Assembly: GCA_000435195.1 (NCBI GenBank)
Contig: FR880123.1
Location: 1-26,510 of the forward strand
Reading direction: 5' to 3'
Length of the DNA: 26,510 nucleotides
Origin: Clostridium sp. CAG:169
GTDB taxonomy: Bacteria > Bacillota > Clostridia > Oscillospirales > Ruminococcaceae
Below are positions 16,235-23,602 of this stretch, piece after piece; position 1 is the first letter of the stretch, and each line of letters begins with the position of its first letter. The position numbers and the translations under genes are program-made. The notes below the pieces were generated by a model that saw only the letters and a program-made list of their open reading frames with translations, had not been told where the DNA came from and made no database searches.

Positions 16235-16844
16235 CAATCTTGACCGAGAGGTGAATCGACAGCAGCAGACCCAAAACCAGAAGCAGGAACAATCCGGCAA
16301 TACCCAACAGCACCATCTTGTAGAAGGATGCGGTTGCCACCACGCTGACCTGACGGTTGAGGATAAAGACCCCTGCCACAAACAGTCCGGACGACACGCC
16401 CAGGACCAGCATAAAAATCAGCCGTCCCTTTTGGACGCCCCACTTGTACGCCACCGGAATCATCACCGCGGCAAAATAGACATTCAGCACCACCGTCATC
16501 AATAAAACGCTCAGGATTTCCTGCATCGGCGTATTCAGCACCAGCAAGTAGACCAACGAAATCACTGCGGTGGCAGATGCCATGATGCCAAAGGTCGCAT
16601 AGCGCGACAGCACCACCTGCTTTGTGCTGACCGGCAGCACCCGCAGATATTTTTCCCAATGGTAAAACTCATCGTAGGAAAACAGGTTGAGGATATAGCT
16701 GGCGCCCATGATGCAGAGCATTATCGCACCGGTGGCAGGCTGTCCTCCCACTGCCCAGGCAACCATAAAGACCAGAAAAATCCCTGCAAGCGTCTTGAGC
16801 ATCCGCCTGATGGACAAAAGATCGTTTAAAATAAGTCCCTTCAT
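16215..16844 (-). CDS. ABC-2 type membrane subunit of the second YtrA-type transporter
   Basis: Predicted 209-aa membrane protein with about six hydrophobic segments. The N-terminus MKGLILNDLLSIRRM and the loop SYDEFYHWEKYLRVLPVSTKQVVLSRY are characteristic of the ABC-2 membrane subunits that accompany YtrA-type repressors. AAAGGAAGG precedes the start. It follows the ATPase gene by 38 bp and is the last gene of the operon. It is shorter than the permease of the first module and not obviously close in sequence to it. Substrate unknown. Confidence 0.82.
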   Translation of the reverse strand: MKGLILNDLLSIRRMLKTLAGIFLVFMVAWAVGGQPATGAIMLCIMGASYILNLFSYDEFYHWEKYLRVLPVSTKQVVLSRYATFGIMASATAVISLVYLLVLNTPMQEILSVLLMTVVLNVYFAAVMIPVAYKWGVQKGRLIFMLVLGVSSGLFVAGVFILNRQVSVVATASFYKMVLLGIAGLFLLLVLGLLLSIHLSVKIVSKKEL

Positions 16845-16882
16845 ATTATAAGACCTTCCTTTCCCAACTGCTCTGCATCCGG

Positions 16883-17728
16883 TTACTGTTTGTTGCGGCA
16901 GAGCATCAGCATCATCTCGTCCAGGGTCAGCGAATCCAGAAGGATGTCGGGATACCGGCGGGCAAACTGCTCGCGGTCGTTGACCAGCGCCTGACTGCCA
17001 TACGGGGTATCCTGCATGACCTCCACCAATCTGCTGTCCAGCGCATGGAGGGTCTGGCGATCCGCCTTTGCAATCGCATAGCCGTACAACAGCTCATCCT
17101 TGTTTTTGCTCATCAGCAGCCTGCCTTGGTGGATGAAGGTGATGTAATCGGCAATCCGCTCCAAATCGCTTGTGATGTGCGAGGACACCAGGATCGAGCG
17201 TTTGCCGTCGGAGATAAATTCCAGAAAGATGTCCAGCATCTCGGCGCGGACCACCGGGTCTAACCCACTGGTCGGCTCGTCCAAAATCAGCAGCTGTGCG
17301 CCGTGGCTGAGTGCAATCGCCAGCGAGAGCTTCATCTTCATTCCGCGGGAGAAATCCTTGATTTCCTTTTTATCAGGAAGAGAAAAGCGCTGAAGGTATT
17401 GATTGTATGCACCTTCATCCCACTGGGAGTATATTTTCTTCATCACCCTGCCCAGGTGGGAGGTGTAGAGTGTCTGGTTAAAGGGCATTTCATCGAACAC
17501 CACTCCGATGGATTCCCTGTCCTGTGGCGTGACTCCCCGGTGTCCAAAGACAGAGATTTGCCCGCTGTCCGGCTGTGCCATTCCCAGAATCATACGCATG
17601 GTGGTGGATTTACCTGCGCCGTTTTCTCCAATCAAGCCCATGATGGCACCTTCCGGCAGCTGGAAGCTGATGTCCCGCAGCGAAAACTGCGGATATTCCT
17701 TACACAAATTTTGCACCTGCAATACCAT
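16883..17728 (-). CDS. ABC transporter ATP-binding protein of the second YtrA-type module
   Basis: Predicted 281-aa ATPase. Walker A GENGAGKST, signature FSRGMKMKLS (degenerate), Walker B LLILDEPTSGLD and H-loop SSHI are present, plus a C-terminal extension of about 70 residues after the nucleotide-binding domain, common in exporters of this type. AAAGGAG lies upstream of the ATG. It follows the repressor gene by 23 bp and precedes the membrane subunit. Probably drives export of, or protection from, an envelope-active compound; that role is inference from the YtrA context. Confidence 0.9.
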   Translation of the reverse strand: MVLQVQNLCKEYPQFSLRDISFQLPEGAIMGLIGENGAGKSTTMRMILGMAQPDSGQISVFGHRGVTPQDRESIGVVFDEMPFNQTLYTSHLGRVMKKIYSQWDEGAYNQYLQRFSLPDKKEIKDFSRGMKMKLSLAIALSHGAQLLILDEPTSGLDPVVRAEMLDIFLEFISDGKRSILVSSHITSDLERIADYITFIHQGRLLMSKNKDELLYGYAIAKADRQTLHALDSRLVEVMQDTPYGSQALVNDREQFARRYPDILLDSLTLDEMMLMLCRNKQ

Positions 17729-17751
17729 AAACCGATTCTCCTTTCCGGTTT

Positions 17752-18126
17752 CTATCCTTCTTCATACAACAGGCTGAGCATCTGCTGCATCTCCTCCAGG
17801 GTGATGGAAGCTGCCTGCGCCTGCTCGACCGCCTGCTCAAGCGTTTGCTCGACCCGTTTGCGCTGTTCTTCCCGCATCAGCTCCAGATTGCGCGGCGCCA
17901 CAAAGCACCCCTTTCCTGCTACGGTCACCACAAAGCCGTCCCGCTCCAAATCCTCATAGGCACGTTTTGTGGTGATAACGCTGATGCGCAAATCCTTTGC
18001 CAGCGCCCGCATGGAGGGCAGCGCTTCGCCCTCCTGCAATTCGCCGCTGAGGATGCTGTTTTTGATCTGTGCGGTGATCTGTTCATAGATCGGCTTGCCG
18101 CTGGAGTTGCTGATAATCAGATTCAA
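17752..18126 (-). CDS. GntR family repressor, YtrA subfamily (copy 2)
   Basis: Predicted 124-aa regulator starting MNLIISNSSGKPIYEQI, the usual opening of YtrA proteins, followed by the winged helix with recognition region LRISVITTKRAYEDLERDGFV and a helical C-terminal arm. I choose the TTG at 18126 because GGTGATC, an exact match to the extended anti-Shine-Dalgarno sequence, is placed so that the AGGAGG-equivalent lies 6 nt upstream. The in-frame ATG at 18138 has the site immediately adjacent and would be poorly spaced; it gives 4 more residues. Downstream are its ATPase and permease genes. An operator-like palindrome covers its own promoter. Confidence 0.87.
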   Translation of the reverse strand: MNLIISNSSGKPIYEQITAQIKNSILSGELQEGEALPSMRALAKDLRISVITTKRAYEDLERDGFVVTVAGKGCFVAPRNLELMREEQRKRVEQTLEQAVEQAQAASITLEEMQQMLSLLYEEG

Positions 18127-18153
18127 ATGATCACCCATCCTTCTTTTCCGTAT

Positions 18154-18182
18154 ATACTGTATATATCGTATATATACAGTAT
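18154..18182 (-). promoter_or_regulatory. Operator palindrome for the YtrA-type repressor (copy 2)
   Basis: Perfect 12-bp arms ATACTGTATATA and TATATACAGTAT around 5 nt. It overlaps the -10 box of the repressor promoter. The sequence differs from the operator of the first module, consistent with separate specificity. Confidence 0.8.
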
Positions 18183-18204
18183 CACAGTTATTTCTGCTTG
18201 TCAA
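18176..18204 (-). promoter_or_regulatory. Sigma-A promoter of the second YtrA-type operon
   Basis: Minus strand: consensus -35 TTGACA (18199-18204), 17-nt spacer ending in TGA, -10 TACTGT (18176-18181) lying inside the operator. Confidence 0.78.
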
Positions 18205-18245
18205 TGGCTTTGCAAAATTTTGTAGAAAAATTCATCATCTGATGC

Positions 18246-18251
18246 TATACT
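18246..18251 (+). promoter_or_regulatory. Extended -10 promoter of the small membrane protein gene
   Basis: TATACT preceded by TGC (extended -10). The best -35 candidate 17 nt upstream is poor (TAGAAA). It diverges from the YtrA promoter about 45 bp away, so repressor binding could affect both. Confidence 0.5.
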
Positions 18252-18295
18252 GAAAACAAGCAAAAATTTACAACTATCAAACAGGGAGGAACCTT

Positions 18296-18550
18296 ATGAA
18301 AAAACTGTTTTCGGATAAAATCTATCTCATCCTGCAAATTGCTTCGGTTGCCGTCGGCGGTATCTATCTGTTTTGCACCCGCAGCTACCAGCAGACACCC
18401 GTCTGGGTCAGCTGGCTTCTCTCGATGGCTTTGTTTGTCAGCGTCATCCTGTACAGCGCCGTCAAAAAAAGATGGGTGGTCACCGCTGTCAATCTGGCTG
18501 CCGGCATCCTGCTGTTTTTGAGCTTGATGATTTTACCGTACAGCATCTAG
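18296..18550 (+). CDS. Small hydrophobic membrane protein of unknown function
   Basis: Unrecognised 84-aa protein with three predicted membrane segments (about residues 8-26, 36-54 and 60-80) and a positively charged KKRW turn between the second and third. AGGGAGG lies 7 nt before the ATG. It is divergently transcribed from the second YtrA-type operon and ends before a strong terminator. Position next to the transporter operon hints at an accessory envelope role, but nothing in the sequence proves it. Confidence 0.75.
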   Translation: MKKLFSDKIYLILQIASVAVGGIYLFCTRSYQQTPVWVSWLLSMALFVSVILYSAVKKRWVVTAVNLAAGILLFLSLMILPYSI

Positions 18551-18598
18551 AAAAGCAGAACCATGATAAAAGCATGGTCTCCAAAGCTTCACAACGAC

Positions 18599-18641
18599 AA
18601 AACAGCGCAGCGAAAGCAGTTTGCTTTCGCTGCGCTGTTTT
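18599..18641. terminator. Bidirectional terminator between convergent genes
   Basis: Perfect 20-bp arms (18599-18618, 18622-18641), core CAGCGCAGCGAAAGCA, 3-nt loop, followed by ATTTTA on the plus strand and A/T flanks on the other. It serves the small membrane protein gene and the converging acetyltransferase gene. Confidence 0.92.
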
Positions 18642-18653
18642 ATTTTACACCCA

Positions 18654-19097
18654 CTATCGGTCCAAAATCATCTGTCCGTAGTTTAGCATTTCAAATCCCA
18701 GCTGCTCATACAGCTTTTTTGCCTTTGGATTGTATGGGCAGACCTCCAGACGAAAACGTTTCGCCTGCGGGTACTCGGCAAACAGCCACTGAAAATACTG
18801 ATGACCATAGCCTTTGCCGCGGGACTGCGGGGTGAAATACAGCTCCTCCGCCTGTACTACCAATCCGCCTGCTTCACAGCTCCAGTAGAAAGCAAGCAAG
18901 GCATAACCCACCGGCTTTTCCTGCTCACAGAGTGTCAGCCCGCGCATCAAAGGGCTTCCCTTCACCCCAATGTTGAAAGTGTCCTCCAGCTTTTGTTCCT
19001 CCAACTCAAACAGGCTGGCATCGCTGCTGTAAAAATCCCTTGCCATTTCTAAATAAGCCTGACGGTCTTCCTCTTTAAAATCACGAATCTGCAACAT
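18654..19097 (-). CDS. GNAT family N-acetyltransferase
   Basis: Predicted 147-aa acetyl-CoA-dependent acetyltransferase. The acetyl-CoA pyrophosphate loop is seen in PQSRGKGYGHQYFQWLF (Q/RxxGxG motif), preceded by the beta strand AEELYFTP and followed by the C-terminal NPKAKKLYEQLGFE motif. Length is normal for a single GNAT domain. AAAGGAGG precedes the start. It has its own promoter and ends at the shared terminator. The acceptor molecule cannot be deduced. Confidence 0.9.
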   Translation of the reverse strand: MLQIRDFKEEDRQAYLEMARDFYSSDASLFELEEQKLEDTFNIGVKGSPLMRGLTLCEQEKPVGYALLAFYWSCEAGGLVVQAEELYFTPQSRGKGYGHQYFQWLFAEYPQAKRFRLEVCPYNPKAKKLYEQLGFEMLNYGQMILDR

Positions 19098-19120
19098 CGT
19101 TCTTCCTCCTTTACTTGATT

Positions 19121-19150
19121 ATTCTAGTAAAATTTCCTACTTTTCGTCAA
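19121..19150 (-). promoter_or_regulatory. Sigma-A promoter of the GNAT gene
   Basis: Minus strand -35 TTGACG (19145-19150), 18-nt spacer, -10 TAGAAT (19121-19126). Divergent from the metF promoter, whose -35 lies only 26 bp away. Confidence 0.7.
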
Positions 19151-19175
19151 CTCCAATAAAATTCACCCCAACTTC

Positions 19176-19204
19176 TTTACATCGACTCGCTTTTTCACTA
19201 TAAT
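19176..19204 (+). promoter_or_regulatory. Sigma-A promoter of the metF operon
   Basis: -35 TTTACA (19176-19181), 17-nt spacer, consensus -10 TATAAT (19199-19204). The leader is only about 55-60 nt, too short for an S-box or other methionine riboswitch. Confidence 0.85.
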
Positions 19205-19268
19205 GTAATAAATCGTTTTGTAAATTGTGTAATAAAAGATAGGACTACCGGAAAAGGATGTGTACCGC

Positions 19269-20144
19269 ATGAAACTGCAAACATTATTTGAGGAAAAAAA
19301 GGTCGTTTTTTCCCTGGAAATCTTCCCGCCCAAAAAGACCAGCTCGATTCAGACCATCTATGACACGCTGGATGCGCTGCGCGACATTGAGCCTGATTTT
19401 ATCAGCGTAACCTACGGCGCAGGAGGAAATCCAGCCGACCGCTCCACTGTACAGATTGCCTCCGACATCAAGCACCGCTACCATATCGAGCCGTTGGCTC
19501 ATTTAAGCTGTGTCAATTCCACCAAAGAACATATCGGCAGGGTACTGGATGATCTGCGGGAAAATGACATCGAAAATATCCTGGCGCTGCGCGGCGACCT
19601 CAATCCAAACGTACCGCCGCAGACCGATTACCGCTATGCCAGCGACCTGATTGATGATATTAAGCAATACGGCGGTTTTGACATCGCTGCCGCCTGCTAT
19701 CCCGAGGTCCACCCGGAGGCTGCGGATTTGGAGGAGGACCTGCTGCACCTGAAGGAAAAGGTGGCTGCCGGTGCTACCCACCTGATCTCTCAGCTGTTTT
19801 TTGACAACAACGACTACTACAACTTTCTGTATCGGGTGCGGCAGGCGGGCATCACCGTTCCCATCGAAGCGGGCATCATGCCGGTAACCAACCGCAAGCA
19901 GATTGAACGGATGGTTTCGTTGTGTGGAGCCAGCCTTCCTAAAAAATTTGTCCGCATCATGCACCGCTATGGAGATGACCCCGCTGCCATGCAGGATGCC
20001 GGCATCGCATACGCCGTCGAGCAGATTGTAGACCTGATTTCCAACGGAGTACAGGGCATCCATCTGTACACCATGAACAATCCGCTCATTGCACACCGCA
20101 TCAATCAGGCGGTTGCCAGCCTGATTCGCTGCTCCAACCGATAA
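19269..20144 (+). CDS. metF: Methylenetetrahydrofolate reductase MetF
   Basis: Predicted 291-aa FAD-dependent TIM-barrel enzyme that reduces 5,10-methylene-THF to 5-methyl-THF, the methyl donor for methionine synthase. Family motifs are present: FSLEIFPPK near the N-terminus with the catalytic glutamate, SVTYGAGG, LAHLSCV, LALRGD and the AGIMPVTN strand. The ATG at 19269 is chosen; a GTG 9 bp upstream is too close to the GGAAAAGG site. The next gene follows by 13 bp and encodes the methionine synthase reactivation protein, then metH, so the operon supplies and uses methyl-THF. Confidence 0.93.
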   Translation: MKLQTLFEEKKVVFSLEIFPPKKTSSIQTIYDTLDALRDIEPDFISVTYGAGGNPADRSTVQIASDIKHRYHIEPLAHLSCVNSTKEHIGRVLDDLRENDIENILALRGDLNPNVPPQTDYRYASDLIDDIKQYGGFDIAAACYPEVHPEAADLEEDLLHLKEKVAAGATHLISQLFFDNNDYYNFLYRVRQAGITVPIEAGIMPVTNRKQIERMVSLCGASLPKKFVRIMHRYGDDPAAMQDAGIAYAVEQIVDLISNGVQGIHLYTMNNPLIAHRINQAVASLIRCSNR

Positions 20145-20157
20145 AGGAGGTCTGTGG

Positions 20158-20826
20158 ATGCTCTGCCTTTTGCATCACATCCCAACCGAAGAAACCATCC
20201 GCTATGCGCTCGGCTGTGCTGTACCAAAACCGGTCGACCCACAGTGGCTGTCCAAGGCACAAACAGCACAGCAGCAGGTTCTGCAAAGCAGTCAGCCTCG
20301 CTTTTGCTGGAGAGTCTTTCCCAGCGCGCCTTTACTGGAGCAGCTGCTGACCGGTCAGGACATCCGCAGCCATCTGTCCGGCTGCACCGATTGTATCCTG
20401 CTGGCTGCCACCCTGGGCGCGCAGGTGGATGCCCTGATTCGCCGTGCGCAGGTCCGCGATATGGAGCAGGCACTCTGGCTGGATGCCGCCGCCTCGGCAG
20501 CCATTGAGGAGGTCTGCGATACAGCGCAGCGGCAGATCGCCGAACAGCTCGGACAAAGCCTGACCCACCGCTTCAGCTGCGGATATGGGGACCTTCCCCT
20601 TTCCATCCAGCCGCAGCTGTGTACGCTGCTGGACAGTGCAAAAAGCATCGGTCTTTCGGTCAGCCATTCCTCTATGCTGACACCGGTCAAATCGGTGACT
20701 GCCATCCTGGGCATCCTGCCCGCAGGTACTGTCGCTTCGGCGCCAAAGCCCTGCACCATCTGTCATTTAAAAGAAAATTGTGTTTTAAGAAGAAAGGGTG
20801 TTTTTTGTGGAAAATCGACTGATTGA
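20158..20826 (+). CDS. Stand-alone methionine synthase activation (reactivation) domain protein
   Basis: Predicted 222-aa protein resembling the C-terminal activation domain of cobalamin-dependent methionine synthase, which binds S-adenosylmethionine and drives reductive methylation of oxidised cob(II)alamin. The SAM-site signature appears as R138-FSCGYGD (residues 138-145), followed by LLDSAKSIGLSVSHSSMLTPVKSVTAILGI, where E. coli MetH has its equivalent helix and strand. The C-terminus has four cysteines, C199, C202, C208 and C217 (CTIC...C...C), a possible metal or Fe-S site. AAGGAGG lies 7 nt before the ATG. It overlaps metH by 20 bp, so the two are translationally coupled and complement each other: this MetH lacks the activation domain. 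Confidence 0.87.
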   Translation: MLCLLHHIPTEETIRYALGCAVPKPVDPQWLSKAQTAQQQVLQSSQPRFCWRVFPSAPLLEQLLTGQDIRSHLSGCTDCILLAATLGAQVDALIRRAQVRDMEQALWLDAAASAAIEEVCDTAQRQIAEQLGQSLTHRFSCGYGDLPLSIQPQLCTLLDSAKSIGLSVSHSSMLTPVKSVTAILGILPAGTVASAPKPCTICHLKENCVLRRKGVFCGKSTD

Positions 20827-23275
20827 TTCGCTGCGCCGCGCCGACCGCTTTTGGCTGCTAGACGGAGCGATGGGGACCCAGCTGCAAAAAAAGCTGGTCG
20901 CTGCCGGTCGCAGCATTTTAGGCTTAATCCCCGAGCTGTGCTGCATCACCGAACCGGAGCTGGTCACCCAGGTCCATCGGGAATATCTGGAAGCCGGAGC
21001 GGACATCCTGTACACCAACACCTTCGGCGCCAACCGCAAAAAGCTGACTGGCAGCGGATATACACCGCAGCAGATCATTCCTGCTGCTGTCGGCTGTGCC
21101 AAACAGGCGGCAACGGGGAAGGACACGCTGGTTGCTTTGGACATCGGTCCCATCGGCGAGCTGATGGAGCCGACCGGCACCCTTTCCTTCCAGCAGGCTT
21201 ATGACCTCTTTGCCGAACAGGTCAATGCCGGTGTACAGGCAGGCGTAGACCTGATTGTCATTGAAACGATGACCGACCTCTATGAGGTCAAGGCTGCCAT
21301 CCTTGCCGCTAAGGAATGCTGCGAACAGCTTGGCAAAGCGCTTCCTGTGCTGGTATCGATGACCTTTGAAGCAAACGGACGGACCTTCACCGGCTGCTGC
21401 GTTCCTTCGATGGCTGCGGTCATCGAGGGACTGGGCGCAGATGCTATCGGCTTTAACTGCTCGCTGGGTCCGGTGGAACTGCTCCCCTTCGCCAGACAGC
21501 TGCGGGAGCACACCTCTCTGCCCATCTTTATCAAGCCAAATGCCGGTCTGCCCGACCCGTTGACCGGCAGCTATTCCATTGACGCTGCAAAATTTGCCGA
21601 TTGTATGCAGGAATACCTTGCGTTGGGGATTCACCTGTTCGGCGGCTGCTGCGGAACCGACCCTTCCTTCATCCGTGCGATGCGGCAGATGCTGGACCAA
21701 AAGTGTCCACAGGATTTTCCAAATCCTGCCGTTTCCAGGCAAGCCTGTGTCTGCACACCCACCTGTTTTGTTCCCATCGACCGGGTACGAATCATCGGGG
21801 AACGCATCAATCCCACCGGCAAAAAGCGTCTAAAGCAGGCAATCCTGGAGCAGGATTTTGACTACATCCTCAGCCAGGGACTCTCGCAGCTGGAGGCAGG
21901 CGCACAAATCCTGGATGTCAACATGGGAATGCCCGAGGTCGATGAGAGCCGGATGCTGCCGCTGGTTATTCAAAAGCTGCAAGGCGTGCTGGATGCTCCG
22001 CTGCAAATCGACTCCTCCAATGTCAAAGCCATCGAGCAGGCGCTGCGTCTCTACAACGGAAAACCCATCGTCAACTCGGTCAACGGGGAGGAAGGCTCGA
22101 TGAACGCCATCCTGCCGCTGGTCAAAAAATATGGTGCGGCAGTCGTTGCGCTGACCCTGGACGACAAGGGAATCCCGCTGCTGGCAGAGGAACGGTTTGC
22201 CATCGCAGAGCGAATCGTTGCACACGCCGAGCAGTACGGCATCCCGCGCGAGGACATCTATGTGGACTGCCTGACCCTGACTGCCTCGGTGCAGCAAAAA
22301 GAGGTCGTAGAAACACTGAAGGCAATGCGCATGGTCAAAGAGCAGCTGGGTTGCCGCACCCTGTTGGGCGTTTCCAACATCTCCTTCGGTCTGCCCAACC
22401 GCGAACTGCTCAACCACAGCTTTTTGCTGATGGCGCTGGAAGCCGGACTGGATCTGCCCATCATCAATCCAAATGTTCCTTCCATGCTGGATGCTATCCG
22501 CGCCTTTGAAGTGCTGTATGCAAAGGATGAACACGCTGCCCGTTACATCGAAAATTTTAGCCGTCCCGAGGAGATAGCACGCATCTCGGCAAAACCAACC
22601 GTTCCCACAACCTCTGCTGTCCAGACAAGCGGCAGCGACTGTGACCCGCTGACCGCTGCCATCCAAAAGGGTCTGGGTGAATCGGTGCGACGCGAGGTCT
22701 GCCTGCTACTGGAAGGCTGCGAGGCGGAAACCATCATCAACGAGCGGCTGATTCCTGCTCTGGATTTGGTGGGACAGGAGTTTGAAAGCGGGAAAATCTT
22801 TCTGCCGCAGATGATTCAATCCGCACAGGCGGCACAGGCAGGCTTTGAAGAAATCAAACGTTTCCTGTCTGCCCACCCGCAGCAGGACAGCTCCCATCAA
22901 CCGCTCGATTCCAAAGGCATCGTTCTTGCCACTGTGCATGGAGATGTCCACGACATCGGCAAAAACATCGTCAAGGTCATCCTGGAAAACTACGGGTTCC
23001 CGGTCATTGACCTGGGCAGAGATGTACCTGCCGAGCGGGTCGTACAGGCAGTGCGGGAACACGGCATCCGGCTGGTCGGACTGAGTGCGCTGATGACCAC
23101 CACCTTAAAAAGCATGGAGGAAACCATCGCCCTGCTGCACCAACAGCAACCCGACTGCAAAATCATGGTGGGCGGCGCGGTGCTGACCGAGGAGTATGCC
23201 AAAAAGATTGGCGCCGATTTCTACGCCAAAGATGCAAAAGCCTCCGCCGACATTGCACGCTCAGTCCTGCTGTAA
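20807..23275 (+). CDS. metH: Cobalamin-dependent methionine synthase MetH lacking the activation domain
   Basis: Predicted 822-aa enzyme that moves the methyl group from methyl-THF through cobalamin to homocysteine. Homocysteine-binding barrel at about 1-300, with zinc ligands C218 (GFNCSLGP) and C281-C282 (FGGCCGT). Pterin-binding barrel at about 327-590 (RIIGERINPTGKK). Cobalamin cap at about 612-690 and B12 domain at about 703-822, with lower axial ligand H715 in DVHDIG. It stops there, about 400 residues shorter than E. coli MetH, because the activation domain is encoded by the overlapping upstream gene. The start is the GTG at 20807, 8 nt after GAAAGGG; a GTG at 20798 adds three residues but abuts the site. 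Confidence 0.93.
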   Translation: MENRLIDSLRRADRFWLLDGAMGTQLQKKLVAAGRSILGLIPELCCITEPELVTQVHREYLEAGADILYTNTFGANRKKLTGSGYTPQQIIPAAVGCAKQAATGKDTLVALDIGPIGELMEPTGTLSFQQAYDLFAEQVNAGVQAGVDLIVIETMTDLYEVKAAILAAKECCEQLGKALPVLVSMTFEANGRTFTGCCVPSMAAVIEGLGADAIGFNCSLGPVELLPFARQLREHTSLPIFIKPNAGLPDPLTGSYSIDAAKFADCMQEYLALGIHLFGGCCGTDPSFIRAMRQMLDQKCPQDFPNPAVSRQACVCTPTCFVPIDRVRIIGERINPTGKKRLKQAILEQDFDYILSQGLSQLEAGAQILDVNMGMPEVDESRMLPLVIQKLQGVLDAPLQIDSSNVKAIEQALRLYNGKPIVNSVNGEEGSMNAILPLVKKYGAAVVALTLDDKGIPLLAEERFAIAERIVAHAEQYGIPREDIYVDCLTLTASVQQKEVVETLKAMRMVKEQLGCRTLLGVSNISFGLPNRELLNHSFLLMALEAGLDLPIINPNVPSMLDAIRAFEVLYAKDEHAARYIENFSRPEEIARISAKPTVPTTSAVQTSGSDCDPLTAAIQKGLGESVRREVCLLLEGCEAETIINERLIPALDLVGQEFESGKIFLPQMIQSAQAAQAGFEEIKRFLSAHPQQDSSHQPLDSKGIVLATVHGDVHDIGKNIVKVILENYGFPVIDLGRDVPAERVVQAVREHGIRLVGLSALMTTTLKSMEETIALLHQQQPDCKIMVGGAVLTEEYAKKIGADFYAKDAKASADIARSVLL

Positions 23276-23279
23276 GGTA

Positions 23280-23316
23280 AAAAATGCAGGAATCGGGAAG
23301 GATTTCCTGCATTTTT
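23280..23316 (+). terminator. Intrinsic terminator of the metF operon
   Basis: Arms 23280-23292 and 23304-23316 (AAAAATGCAGGAA / TTCCTGCATTTTT) with an 11-nt loop, directly after the metH stop, with a T tract. Positions 23317-23455 hold A/T-rich spacer with only weak 6-bp hairpins. Confidence 0.9.
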
Positions 23317-23455
23317 CCTCCTTTTATGAGGGATTGGGAAATCCTTTCCTGTAAAAGTTTGTGAAAAATTACACAAATTCTTTCCCCCTCCCCCCTTCCT
23401 GCACCACAAAAGGGAAAACCTTTGTAAAAATGGGGTAAATCATCCACCCGCGCCC

Positions 23456-23484
23456 TTGCAAAAGCGCAGCGAATAGATTACAAT
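23456..23484 (+). promoter_or_regulatory. Sigma-A promoter of pgk
   Basis: -35 TTGCAA (23456-23461), 17-nt spacer, -10 TACAAT (23479-23484). Gives a leader of about 110 nt. Confidence 0.85.
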
Positions 23485-23510
23485 AGACTTAAATCGTACA
23501 GATTGAATCC

Positions 23511-23580
23511 TCCGCTTTTTTAGCGGAAAAATGTTTTGTTTACCGCAACCATTTTTATAAACGGGTTGGAATCTCCAACC
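23511..23580 (+). other. Two hairpins in the pgk leader
   Basis: First hairpin: TCCGCT (23511-23516) with AGCGGA (23522-23527), 5-nt loop. Second: GGTTGGA (23564-23570) with TCCAACC (23574-23580), 3-nt loop, ending 7 nt before the AAAGG ribosome site. The second may stabilise the mRNA 5' end or affect initiation. No known riboswitch class is recognised. Confidence 0.5.
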
Positions 23581-23602
23581 GATGAAAGGCAGGTTATCTG
23601 TG

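Noticed and set aside
19205..19268. SAM (S-box) riboswitch upstream of the metF operon
   Set aside because: The leader is only about 60 nt with no long stem or terminator/antiterminator pair, far below S-box size.
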